Assembly: GCA_036583965.1 (NCBI GenBank)
Contig: JAZBQD010000014.1
Span: 50,225,626-50,289,625, forward strand
Origin: Prunella strophiata
Taxonomy: Eukaryota > Chordata > Aves > Passeriformes > Prunellidae
Direction: 5' to 3'
DNA length: 64,000 nt
Shown: positions 14,501 to 24,099 of the stretch, piece after piece
Layout of the letters: the number at the start of each line of letters is the position of its first letter
Numbering within the stretch: position 1 is the stretch's first letter
Made by a program: the position numbers and the translations under genes
The notes under the pieces: generated by a model
The model's database searches: none
The model's input: the letters and a program-made list of their open reading frames with translations, nothing else
Told to the model about the DNA's origin: nothing

Positions 14501-17274
14501 GGTTACAGTGTGCTTTGCAGCCTCTAAGTGGTCATCCAAAAGTCATCCAGCCTGTACCCTTGGGCCAGGAAGAGAAGGGGGACCCAGCATGGAGTGGAGC
14601 TGGAGTATCTGCCACTACTTTCATGGAAGATATGGGAGTTACTATTAAATAGCTGCTACTACAGTTCTCAGCAAGATACAACACAATTCTCCCTCCATGA
14701 GGATGGTACCTGAGCAGACTGGCAGCTAAACAGAGCGTGGGTGGAAAGATTTACATAATTAAAGAGTTATAACTATCTGGTATTAACATGTCAAAACCCC
14801 AGGAGCAAATTAGGTTCCTTTTTCCTTTACCAAGCTCCAAAGAACAAAATGGTGACTGTCCCATTCTAAGTATGGCAGAGGAGGTACAGAGTTAGGAGCA
14901 TTTTCTAATTGCTAGCTGTAAAGCACTGTCCAAATAAACTGTTCTGGTACTAAGCTGTGATCAACATGCTTTCATTTGAAATGGCTCTGGATGAATTTGT
15001 TGAAGTTTGTTTAATCTCTCCATTTTCACCACTGTATTTGTAAAGACTGGGAGCAAAAAGTGATTAAAAATAATAAAAATTATTTTAAATACATCCTTTA
15101 CTAAATACTGTCCAGTATTCATTTTAGGTACTTTGAGATATGCTGGATTTCAGTATAATTTCCCATGAAGCAGAGAATGATTTTGAAAGCTATTAAAAAG
15201 CTGTGGATTTAGTTTACATTTTGGCATGCATGGATTTAAAAAAAAAAAAAAGAAAAACACACAGTCACACTCCCCTAACCCCCACCCCCAACAAGAAAAA
15301 CACACAACACAAACATTTTTACTAATATCTTTTTCCTTTTTTGGGGGGGGTGGAGGGAGAATTTTTTCTGTTGTTGAGAAATATCTGATAATGAATAAAG
15401 CACTAGCAAAACAAAGTCAATACCATTTCAGCTTCAGAAGGAACTTTGATGCTGTGAGAAGATCCTGCTGTGCTGTGTTTTATTTCTACAGCAATATACA
15501 ACAGCTTTGGTAATTCTGGTAGCTCTTTCAGATACATAACACTTTCAGTATTGGCACATGCTAACAAAACTGTAGTATCTGACAAGCACAGAAGAAATTC
15601 AGTCCCATCTGAGAAATCCTGGGTGGGGATGAAGGTAGAGGGCAACAGCTCCCCCTTTGCAAGGGCTTTCTGCTCCAGGGTCCCATAGGCACCAGACTTG
15701 CCTGCCTTTCATTCAGCACTGAAGTGAAGCTGTTGTGGTTGGTGGGAGGTGGGCTGTACCAGTGTCAGGATGCTCAGCTCTGCAGCTCTGGATTTTAGCA
15801 GATCCAGACACACCAAGGCTCTTCTCTCAGCATCCATGAGGGACTGGCAGAATGAGGCTGACCAGCTGTCACACAGAATACATCATAAGGCAATGATGCT
15901 GATTGGCACACAGAAATGAGAACATATAAACTTTCCTTTAGGTAGAGATGGCTCTATTTCTCCTGTCAAAATTATTCAATTTTTTTTAATAAAAATTAAA
16001 ATCTTGTCTGTAGTAAGGAGAGCTGTTAATATTTCTACACTTCAGATACACATAAAATTATAGCTTTTGTCTCTCATGATGATTTCACCAGCTTTGAATT
16101 GCCTCTGACCATTAACTTGAAATTCACTTGACCTGAGATTAATCTTGAAAGAGTGGAAATGAGAGGTAATTCTGTGCAGGCCTTCCAAGACATGAATTAA
16201 TACCAGTCTTTGACACAAACATGGTTTAATACAGTGAAGTAACAAATGAGCTGTCCTCATCTCCCTGTGAAGTCCCACATCTGTAGTGTTTACTCTGAGA
16301 TATCTAGGAAGAGAAATGCTTATCTATGTTGATCACTGGCTTTCTCTGCTTCACCTTGGAATAGTGAAATTTCCACTATTTCACTATATAGTTTCCACTC
16401 CATATCAAAACATGGTCACCCCTGCATGCGTGTTCCTTAGCAAAATATTGTTCTTCACCAGGAAGACATAGAAGAATCCAGATTATGCAGTGACTGCAGA
16501 TCTTTTACAGGAGAAAAGGCAAAAAACCCAATTATTTTTTATAAATGTGCAAGTGGTCTGTGGTCAAGCAACACTGGAAATTCTCTCTCCTCTACCTATA
16601 AGAAAGGGAGAAAATACAGCTTCTGCATGGGAAGGACTGAGCCCTCATTTGCCAGCTCCTGGCATTTGGAAAATAATCTGAAGAAACAAAATTGAGCACA
16701 GACATCTGAGTAACCAGTGCTCATAATCTCCAGTAGTATCTTCAGGCCACATGTATGTGTTTGATTTGAAGCTGATGTTATGTGCTCATCACAAGGTGGA
16801 TAGATTATATTCTCCTTTTGTTTCACTATAGATTTACATTCATATCCCTTTGTTATGATATAAAATACTTTTAGGACTGATCCAGTATTTCTACAGTGCT
16901 TGAATAGTTTTGAACTGGTTAAAACGGTTGTAAAATAATGATATTTAGCAAGGCCAAGTATAGCTTCAGTACCTTGGACTGTCACACCTGCTCAGCAATA
17001 AGAAAAGCAAGTTGGACTTCTGCTTAGATAAGAAAGCAAGCTGGGCTTTGCTTTGAAATATCTCCTTCGAGCAGAGCCTCAGAGGAATGGCACACCCACA
17101 TCAAATCAGTGGGATCTTTTGGACTCCTTACCTTTCCTTACATGTCACAAAAGTTTTCCTTTTAACTAGCAACACACTGCAGCCACCTGATCTGGGAGAA
17201 ATTTATCTGTATAGAAGCCACAACGACACTCTTCTAGTCCCAGGATCCGAGCAGAGCTGAAGAGAAGTATCCAT

Positions 17275-17367
17275 AGGCTCCTGTAGAACTGTGACGATAG
17301 AGCAAGTGTCCATAGGGCCAGATCCTCACAGGACACTTGCTCTATCATCACAGTTCTACAGGAGCCT
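17275..17367. repeat. Near-perfect 37-bp inverted repeat with 19-nt spacer
   Basis: The left arm (17,275-17,311) and right arm (17,331-17,367) are reverse complements over 37 bp with a single difference (GTGACG versus its partner GTGATG when compared in the same orientation). A 19-nt spacer separates them. The structure sits exactly where AT-rich DNA gives way to the GC-rich block downstream of FEZF1. Transcribed from either strand it would fold into a long hairpin. It could be a recent local inverted duplication, a fold-back or template-switch artefact of sequencing, or less likely a hairpin RNA locus. Confidence 0.85.
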
Positions 17368-17369
17368 CT

Positions 17370-18540
17370 CCTCCCCGCCCCTCTTCATCCCGACTTCTAG
17401 TTTACCCGGGGTCACTTGAAGGCTGTCTCAACTCCCCTTCTTCCTGCCCCTGCTGCCGCAGTCCCCTGGGAAAACTGGGGAGCGGCTCCCGGGTTTCCCA
17501 AGGTCTCCGAAGGGGAGACACGCAGGGAGAGGCCCATGCTGCTGCAGTCAGCGCATGTTAGCGGCCGTACCGAGGACCCTCCATCCAAATCATCGGCCAC
17601 TTCTCCCCTGGAGCGGGGGAAAAGCGGCGCCCGGTGGGGGCTGAGCCGTGCCGGGGTGCCGCAGGGTCTGCCCGCGCTGTGGCTCTGACCTGTTGCTTTG
17701 CTTTTCGCACGCAGAGCCGCCTGCTCGGGAGATTACCGCGGTAATCTGACACGTGTGAGAGGAGAGAGATGCGCTTCCCCTCTCGGCCTCTTTCAAAGGC
17801 GCACGGTGCTGACAGAGCCGCCGGCCCCAGCCTGAGGACCACACCTGCTGGGGGCGTCCCGGGAGGGGCGGCGGGAGCGCCGCCTGCAAGGCGATGTCCC
17901 TCTCTTGGGTGTAACGCGTTAGCTACGATTGTCACCACGACGCCTCGCCAAAAGCCAAAACCCTGGGAGTGCTCCAGGTGTACAAGATCTGGGCGAGACC
18001 TGGGATGTCACATCACCCGTTCTTGCAGGGCTCACTCTGGGGCAGACCCGCAGGCGCTCCTGACAGGTCCCCCGAGTGGAGCAAATCCGCAGCACCCGTG
18101 GGACACTCTCCGCTTCTCCCGGGACCGCCCCGCCTGGCCGTCCTCGGACCCTACCCCGGAGTGAAGCACGGCCCGGGCCCCGGGCACAGAGGGAGTTGAG
18201 CGGGCCTGCCTGCCCTGCTCGGGGGTAGCACCCATCTTCCGTGCCCGGTTCGGTTTCCCCGGGAGCGGTATAATCCCAGAAACCCCCTCCCGCCGCTCCT
18301 CAGGCGCCCACCGACGGGCGGGCTTCGCTTTCAAAGCTCGGCTTGGCAGAGTCTGCTGAGCAGCTAATAACATAACAACCCTGCTTTGATCAATTCGAAC
18401 TAATTACCGCTCTTAATTAAAGTCTTTAGCGGTTGCTTCAGTGTTTTGGCAAGGGCGAGCTTTGCCGTGCGGCAGCGCCAACGCCGCGCTCCCTGCCCGC
18501 CCGTCCGCGCCGCAGCCCCCGCCGCCGCAGTCACTCCTTG
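17370..18540. other. GC-rich, CpG-rich island downstream of FEZF1
   Basis: Composition changes abruptly from AT-rich to GC-rich with many CpG dinucleotides, resembling a CpG island. Several long open frames exist on both strands, as expected by chance in GC-rich DNA, and none shows a recognisable domain. It lies just beyond the predicted FEZF1 polyadenylation site, so it may be a separate regulatory island or promoter of an unannotated noncoding transcript. I see no exon I can support. Confidence 0.5.
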
Positions 18541-18547
18541 GCAAAGG

Positions 18548-18553
18548 TTTATT
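18548..18553 (-). terminator. Candidate polyadenylation signal of FEZF1
   Basis: AATAAA on the minus strand, about 535 nt past the FEZF1 stop codon. It is the first canonical hexamer I noticed downstream of the stop. Cleavage would be expected about 10-30 nt further on, near 18,520-18,535. Direct transcript 3' ends would settle it. Confidence 0.55.
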
Positions 18554-18573
18554 TCCATCAGGTCAACGAATTC

Positions 18574-18599
18574 TTTTTTTTTTTTTTTTTTTTTTTTTT
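18574..18599 (-). repeat. A26 homopolymer in FEZF1 3' UTR (sense)
   Basis: Poly-T on the plus strand, so a 26-nt A run in the mRNA. It lies about 20 nt upstream of the AATAAA signal and could cause false 3' ends in oligo-dT-primed libraries. Confidence 0.8.
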
Positions 18600-18760
18600 C
18601 TCTCCACGTGCAAGAATCAATGCGAAATTCAAATCCGTACATAGAGAACAGTTGTGTCCATATAGATACGATATTCAGGGGAGAGGGAGAGGAGGAAACC
18701 AAGAAGGGTAGGATAACCAGCAGACAGCGGAGGCAGGACAGGATCAACACAAGGGGAATA

Positions 18761-18768
18761 TATATACA
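18761..18768 (-). promoter_or_regulatory. Candidate Pumilio response element in FEZF1 3' UTR
   Basis: The sense strand reads TGTATATA, matching the UGUANAUA consensus of PUF-family proteins. One 8-mer in an AT-rich UTR has a notable chance of being random. Confidence 0.25.
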
Positions 18769-19087
18769 TCGAAATAATTAAAGTGGTGCAGCATTCCCGG
18801 CTCGAGTAATACAGTTTCCCAAATAAATACAGCAGAAATTGGCTTGGCGCTTTTTGTTTTCTGTTTTGTTTTGTTTTTTTAACCATCTTTCCACCTGAGA
18901 TGCAACGACAACAAAAAAAAAATGTAGTCTGTAAAGAACAAAGGAAAAAGTAAAAAAAAAAAAAAAAAATAGAAACAATCAGTCCCATTAACGTTAGTGG
19001 CGATATAGAGCATAATACACAAAACCGCTTAACAGGTGCATGCAAAGAGGCGGTGGGGCTCGCACCGGCGGGGCCGGCGGCCGCCGC

Positions 19088-19392
19088 TCACGGCTGGAGC
19101 GGTGGCGGGCCCTGCAGCAGCGCCCCGGGCGGGGGCGGCGGGTCGGGCCCCCCCAGCTCGGCGGGGGGCCGGGGCAGTCCCAGGGCGCTGTCATGCAGCT
19201 TACGGACGTGCTTCTTGAGGTCAAAGTTCCTGCAGAAGCCTTTGCCGCAGGTGGGGCAGGTGAAGGGCTTCTTGTCGTTGTGGGTGTGCATGTGGAAGGT
19301 CAGGTTGTACACCTGGTGAAAAGCCTTGTTGCAGATATTGCACTTGAACTGCTTCTCCCCGCTGTGAGTCAGCTTGTGGTTTTTGTAATTGC
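19088..19392 (-). CDS. FEZF1: FEZF1 coding exon 4 (terminal)
   Basis: 305 nt that complete the split glycine, then encode NYKNHK, the rest of finger 4, fingers 5 and 6 and a proline-rich tail of about 34 residues, ending at TGA (19,088-19,090). The acceptor is CATTCCCAG. Intron 3 is 602 bp (19,393-19,994). The tail is shorter than I recall for mammals, and its GC-rich codons contrast with the AT-rich 3' UTR. Confidence 0.95.
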
Positions 19393-21502
19393 CTGGGAAT
19401 GAGAAAAGAAAGGCAAATGGACCTGGATTTGAAAGACGGACAATGAAAAGACGAGAAAAATATAAAAAACCAACCAAACTCTGTCCCATTACCAGAGTTC
19501 GGCTTTAGGATGAACCGACCGCAAACCTCCCGCCTTCCCTCCATCCTCCCCGCGGCTGTTACACTTATCAGACGACAAGGAAAGGATCGAATAAACCAAA
19601 ATCACGATAATTGCAGAGATAAAACTCCTGGATTCAGACTTCACAGCAATGCGGGAAGAAAAAGTAGCTAAATTCTTGTATTTGGAGAGGGAAATAAGAG
19701 GAGAATTCGTTTTACCGAACCGTGCTGAAGCTGCACGTTGCGGTGAAGAGAGAACAGGCGCTTCCAGCGGAACGACTGCCCCGCTGTTCCCCCGGACAGA
19801 AATCTCTGTCCCGCTTCGTGGGGCAGGACATGTGCCGGGGCTAGCCAAACTTAATTTTGTGTTCAAGTTTTATTATTAGATACTGAGGTTAATTTTATCT
19901 CCCCACCACCCTCCCTGTCGCAAATTGTCCCGACAGTTGACCTGGCTTGGGGAGGGGGAAGCCGGGGAAGAGAGAGGGTGCTGGAGACTGGTACCTTTCT
20001 GGTGAAATCCTTTGCCACAAAATTCACAGACAAATGGTTTATAGCCGGCGTGTATTCGCGTGTGTGTGTTCAGGGTCGAGCTCCGGTTAAAAGCTTTGCC
20101 GCACTGGTTGCACTTGTGTGGCTTTTCCTGGAGGGAAAAAAACACCAAGTCTTGTTGGCTGTCCTGCGGGGTCTGTGCTCTGTTTAGCGGGATTTTGTGA
20201 GTTGATTTGTGGAGTTCTGTTTGTTCAACTGAGCGCACCTCGCCGTACCTACCGCGCTTGGGGCAAACGAAATCTCCCGCGGCTGCGGATGGGCCGCCCC
20301 CCACGCCGCTGTTTCGGAGCGGCCGGACAAACACCGAGCTCCCCGAAAAACGTGAGCGGAGACTCTTGGGCAGGGAGGAAGGGACAGAGGATGGGCTCAC
20401 CTGGGTGTGGATGATCTTGTGCCGGCAGAGCGTGCTCGCCTGTCTGAAGCCCTTCCCGCAAACTTTGCAAACAAAGGGTCTGGCTCCCGTGTGCACCGGC
20501 ATATGGCGCGTTAAGTTATAATGTGCATTAAATACCTTGAAAGAGAAAGGAGACAATAAAATAAAATAAAATTGAGATTAGAAGGCGAGAGTGCCAAGGG
20601 GGAGCCGTCGTTTAAAAATCAAGCAAGCAAGCGACAGACAGCCGGCGGGAAGACGAACAGGGACAGGAGGCTGGGGAAGGGAGGCGGGCTACGGTGCTAC
20701 TTGCCTTTCCACAAACTTCACACGTGAAAACTTTGGGCTTGCTGCTCGGGGAGCCGCGGCTGAACTCCGACGTCTTATAGGCGATTTTTTCCGAGAGGAT
20801 CTGAGCACTTTCTTTCATGTAGTGCTGCAACTGAGCCTGCGATAAGTCCTTGAAGGCCACCCCCGCCGGGTACTTGTCCACGGTCGGTAGCACCAGCTTG
20901 TTCCGCTCCGCCAGGTAAGCCTTGGGCTGCGGGTGCAAGGGAGAGCTGAGGAAATAAGAAGCCACCGGGTGGATGTTGACACTGGAGGACGGGTGACAGG
21001 GGCTGTCGCCTCGGTTGAAATAGCACAGGGCTCCCATGGCGTGGAAGGAGGAGTGATTGACCACTCGGGGTCTTACCAGTTTGTACTGCTGCAAGGGCAG
21101 GGCATCGCGGGGGAAATCTCCTTTCAAGCTCAGGGCACAGTTCAAGAGATCGCCGCAGCTAAAGGAGGGCGAGGAAGAGGAATCTAAGTGAGCCTTCCTG
21201 GGTTCCGCTCCAGCCACCGCCGCTTTGGGCAGGGTATCGTACGCCACCGGGACAAAGGGGATCATGCAGGGGATGGAGGAGTTGAGGTGCAGCGGATGCT
21301 TGGGGTCGCCTTTGGCCACGGAGCCATGGAGGAGCTGCGGGACGGGGATGGAGCGGGGCTCTGGAGTCCGCGCCATGATGCGCTCAATGGAGAAGGCGAG
21401 TGGCTTGGGCGTGCTGATCATGTTGCTCCTGGCAGACAGGCTTTCTCTGGACGGAGGAGTCGCTAGGATTTTGGTCGCCGTGTGGTTGCCACTATTGTCC
21501 AT
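19088..21502 (-). CDS. FEZF1: FEZF1: FEZ family zinc finger protein 1 (four exons, complete)
   Basis: Spliced CDS of 1,371 nt (798+135+133+305) encoding 456 residues, close to the roughly 475 of mammalian FEZF1. The N-terminal third carries an EH1 repressor motif (LAFSIERIM, residues 35-43), the known docking motif for Groucho/TLE corepressors. Six C2H2 fingers follow: C261/C264-H277/H281, C289/C292-H305/H309, C317/C320-H333/H337, C345/C348-H361/H365, C373/C376-H389/H393 and C401/C404-H417/H422, the last with an HX4H spacing. The tail is proline-rich. Known role of the family: nuclear transcriptional repressor in forebrain patterning and olfactory neuron development. The segment between EH1 and the fingers resembles FEZF1 and not FEZF2, and the CADPS2 neighbour agrees. 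The start fits the family N-terminus and has G at -3 and +4. Intron 1 appears to use a GC donor. Confidence 0.96.
19995..20127 (-). CDS. FEZF1: FEZF1 coding exon 3
   Basis: 133 nt encoding finger 3 and the start of finger 4, ending in phase 1 inside the glycine after GFHQK. The acceptor is CCCTCCAG and the donor AAAG|GTACCA. Intron 2 is 273 bp (20,128-20,400). Confidence 0.94.
20401..20535 (-). CDS. FEZF1: FEZF1 coding exon 2
   Basis: 45 codons in phase 0, covering the remainder of finger 1, all of finger 2 and ending HKIIHTQ. The acceptor is a pyrimidine-rich TTTCTCTTTCAAG and the donor is CAG|GTGAGC. Intron 1 is 169 bp (20,536-20,704). Confidence 0.94.
20705..21502 (-). CDS. FEZF1: FEZF1 coding exon 1
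   Basis: 266 codons from ATG (21,502) to the lysine of the first finger's CGK. It holds the EH1 motif, the FEZF1-specific linker and the first two zinc-binding cysteines (C261, C264). The exon ends in phase 0. The following intron bases on the sense strand are GCAAGT, so the donor reads AAG|GCAAGT, the usual context of a GC-AG intron. No GT within the expected frame gives the family sequence. Confidence 0.93.
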
Positions 21503-21515
21503 GGCTGAACTGCAT
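21492..21515 (-). promoter_or_regulatory. Upstream ORF overlapping the FEZF1 start codon
   Basis: An ATG at 21,515 lies 13 nt upstream of the main ATG and out of frame. It encodes MQFSHGQ and then TAG, so it reads across the FEZF1 initiation codon and stops 11 nt inside the coding region. It has A at -3. If the transcript includes this ATG, initiating ribosomes would pass the main start, which would reduce FEZF1 translation or make it depend on leaky scanning. Confidence 0.6.
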
Positions 21516-21552
21516 TTGTTCTCCCGGTTTGAGCCGCTCTGGTAGACGCCTC

Positions 21553-21640
21553 TTTTTTTTTTTTTTTTTTTTTTTTCCCTCTTTCTTTTTTTTTTTTTTT
21601 TTTTTTTTTTCTCTCTCTCTCCCCTCTCTCTCTCTCTCTT
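21553..21640 (-). repeat. Homopurine A/GA tract just upstream of FEZF1 coding sequence
   Basis: On the sense strand this is two A runs of about 24-25 nt (21,553-21,576 and 21,586-21,610) separated by a short purine stretch and preceded by a (GA)n block. It lies only 50-140 nt before the start codon, so it is either 5' UTR or core promoter. Homopolymer lengths are likely to be imprecise. Confidence 0.8.
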
Positions 21641-22150
21641 TCACTTTCTCTGCCCCTTTTCTTGTTACTGATCTGCGAGGAGGGAGACCAGCATTGCCGC
21701 CGCCACCATCACCACAGCCTCCGCCGGCGGAACCAGCCTTCTCAGTCCAGTGGACTCATGCCAGCCCATCACAGTTTACTTTGGCGCACCAATGACTCGG
21801 GACAATCGCTACTTATTTCTATCAATAGAAAGTGTTGTGTCAATAACGCAGCCAAGATCTCGCCAATCGTTAACTTCCAAGAGGAGAAGGTAAACTAGAT
21901 AATTGCTCAATTCGCTTCCAACAGTCAACAGGAAAAGTTTTTCCCCCCCAGCAAGCGGCTACTTTTCATTGGCGCCCGCACCTCCCCCGCCCAGGGAAGG
22001 AGGTGGCCCTCCCTCCTTCTCGCCTCTCTCCCCTCTGCCTCCCTCCCTCTCTCTTTTTATTATTATTATTTGCAATCTGCTTAACCAGGCTTTAGAGGCC
22101 AAGCAAATCCGAGATCAATTTTCTTGTTTGGCTTTAAATGACATCATCTA
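21641..22150 (-). promoter_or_regulatory. Probable FEZF1 promoter region
   Basis: Sequence immediately upstream of the FEZF1 leader. I see no clear TATA box. There are CCAAT-type words on both strands and a small dyad, TTTCTAT-CA-ATAGAAA (21,816-21,831), whose centre resembles an ONECUT/HNF6 site. GC-rich, pyrimidine-rich blocks follow. The exact transcription start cannot be placed from sequence alone. Confidence 0.4.
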
Positions 22151-24070
22151 AAATCATTGTCCAAGTGCTAAATAGGGATGTGAAACCCAATGCAAGGGCA
22201 AGCGCCAGGGTGTTTGTCAAACAAGGTGCTGCAGAAGAAGCGGCTGGAGGGGAAGCTGTTTGTTTCCTTGCCACTTTCCAGCCCGAGCTCTCTTTGTGCG
22301 TGCGTACGTGTGTGTGTGTCTGAGGGAGGGAGGGAAATGGCTGCTCTGCTCCTGGGACTGCTCCTGGGACTGCTCACTGCTTTAAAGAACAAGGTCAGGT
22401 GGCGGTGAGCTTTTGGAAAACACGGTAGGCAAATAAGCGGGGGACTTGCAACAAGCAGACGGCGAGACCAGCGCGTGGGGATGCAGGAACCTCCCGGGCC
22501 AAATGGAACGAGTGCTTGGGAGCAGAAGGATGATTCAAAACCTGGGGCAGGGGAAGAGAAGAAAAAGGAGGTAGGAAGAAGGAGTGCCTTTTAAATCCGA
22601 AGCATTATTTATATATCTATATATTTTTGTATATATATACATATGTAGCCTGCATATACACTAAATATAGCTTCTGTGTCCTTACAGAATACACTCACAA
22701 CACAAATACCGAAAACTCAGGGCTGGCACAGATACACGAAGAAATATACAGTTCACACACTGTTTATACAGTATATATGCACCTAAACAGATGCAATCCC
22801 CATGTATTTAATAGAAGCTTGACGGCTCTGTTCGGGGCGGGCAGCGCCAGCGGGTGTTCGTCCTGTCAGCGAAGCGGGCTGTTTGGGGAGATGAGAGGGG
22901 CAGCAGTGGGTACGGGACTTTCTGTGTTCCCGCCCACCCCACCATCCGACAGCTCGGGCTCAGGACAAGGTCCCGTTCCTCCCGCCGGCCTGGGGTTCAC
23001 TCGACTGGTGACTGAGAGGCCGCCACCGAAGTAATACCCAGGAGAAGCCAAGGGTCCCTCCATCCCTGCCACCCGGAGAAGCCAAGGGTCCCTCCATCCC
23101 TGCCACCCCCGGGAGCGAGCGGCCAGGCCGCGTCCCTCAGCGGAGGGACCCATGCAGCAGCTTCCATTTCAGAGGTCCAGCACTGCCCTTCTCAGAGGCA
23201 GGGGGAGAGAGGCAGGAGGTCTCGGGTTTGCTAATGGAGAGAAGCCTCCAGAGAGGCAGGGAGGCCCGACCCTCGCTGCTCGGGTACCAGCCCAGGAACA
23301 GGCAAATGGCAGCGTCTCCCCCCGCAGCCGCCGGCCCAGGACAACCGTCTTGCGAGGAAGTGAGAGCAGGGAGGAAGGGCTGGGGGCACAGGGAGAAAAG
23401 GAGAGGGAGATGAGGAGATGGAAGGAGGGATGGAGGGAGGCATCCTTGCCCCCGGAGCTGTGACCTGGCGGTTGCGGCCTCAAGCCACCGCGGCTCCTTT
23501 TGAGAGAGCAATGCAGCGGCTGCTCCACGGCGGAATCTCCGCGGCCGGGAGCTCCATGAGGAGCACGGAGGAAGAGAATGTCCTGCGGTCCTCAGGACAG
23601 ACGTCGAACGACGGGCAGTGGCCCGGGCACCACTCCCTGCACACCCTGCGACCTCCGTGTCCGCCCCGTCCCTCCCGTGTCCCGGAGCTCCGGCGGGCGG
23701 CAGGGGCCGGGGCTGGCCTCGGACGTGTCGGGATGGACACAGCCGTGCGGGCAAGCGTGAGGCGCAGGAAGGACGCGATGCCTCGCTCCGGCCCTGCTCC
23801 CTGTTTTCCGCCGGCCGGGGCTGCACCGCTCTCGTGCTTCTCCCCCGCAATTGCCCATGGCAGATGGGTCGGGGCCTTGAGACCGTAATTGCTGTCCCCG
23901 GATCGGGTTGCTGCAGCCGCCCGCCTTTTACCTGGAGGAAGGGAGGATCGTGGACTCGCGGGGGGACGCAGCCGGGCCCCCCCAGAGCCGTGAGGGGCAG
24001 CTCTCTGGGGCTGCCCGCTTCTCCGCAGTGCCCGTGGCTCTCTCTCGTACTTTGTGTCTGCCAGAGGAGA
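22151..24070. other. GC-rich upstream island of FEZF1, no gene supported
   Basis: CpG-rich DNA with many overlapping open frames on both strands, none of which carries a recognised domain. In mammals a divergent noncoding transcript (FEZF1-AS1) starts near the FEZF1 promoter and runs the opposite way. This region is where a counterpart would lie, but I cannot identify an exon. The region includes an AT microsatellite (about 22,610-22,645) and a 34-bp tandem duplication. Confidence 0.45.
23041..23108. repeat. Perfect 34-bp tandem duplication
   Basis: Two adjacent identical 34-bp units (23,041-23,074 and 23,075-23,108) that begin GGAGAAGCCAAGGGTCCC. Perfect identity suggests a recent event or an assembly duplication. 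Confidence 0.9.
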
Positions 24071-24099
24071 ATTTCCTCCTTCAGAGCAATTTACATTTA

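Larger units (their letters stand above)
1..17274. other. AT-rich intergenic region, no gene recognised
   Basis: This stretch lies downstream of the FEZF1 3' end. It is AT-rich and CpG-poor, and every open frame is short and has no recognisable domain. The longest open frame (10,626-11,111, plus strand, 161 codons) has biased, low-similarity composition and no family signature, so I treat it as chance. I saw poly-A runs, a short AAAT microsatellite and small palindromes, listed separately. The block around 12.65-13.05 kb, with homeodomain-like TTAATT/TAATTA words and balanced composition, could be conserved noncoding DNA, but I cannot show this from one sequence. No tRNA, rRNA or transposon coding sequence was recognised. 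Confidence 0.6.
18530..19087 (-). other. Predicted FEZF1 3' UTR
   Basis: The region runs from the FEZF1 stop codon to the AATAAA signal. It is AT-rich compared with the coding exon and contains A/T homopolymers, including A26 in the sense orientation at 18,574-18,599 just before the poly(A) signal. A Pumilio-type UGUAUAUA word lies at 18,761-18,768. The extent is inferred from the signal and not from transcript data. Confidence 0.5.

Noticed and set aside
17275..17367. Reading the 37-bp inverted repeat as a microRNA precursor
   Set aside because: The stem is almost perfectly paired with only one mismatch and matches no miRNA I recognise. Typical precursors have several bulges, so an inverted duplication or artefact is more likely.
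19088..21502. Assignment of the zinc finger gene to FEZF2
   Set aside because: The fingers are nearly the same in both paralogues, but the N-terminus, the linker between the EH1 motif and finger 1, and the CADPS2 neighbour fit FEZF1.
23137..23888. Open frames of up to 237 codons upstream of FEZF1
   Set aside because: Same explanation: low stop-codon density in GC-rich sequence, with similar-length frames in several registers and no recognisable family.
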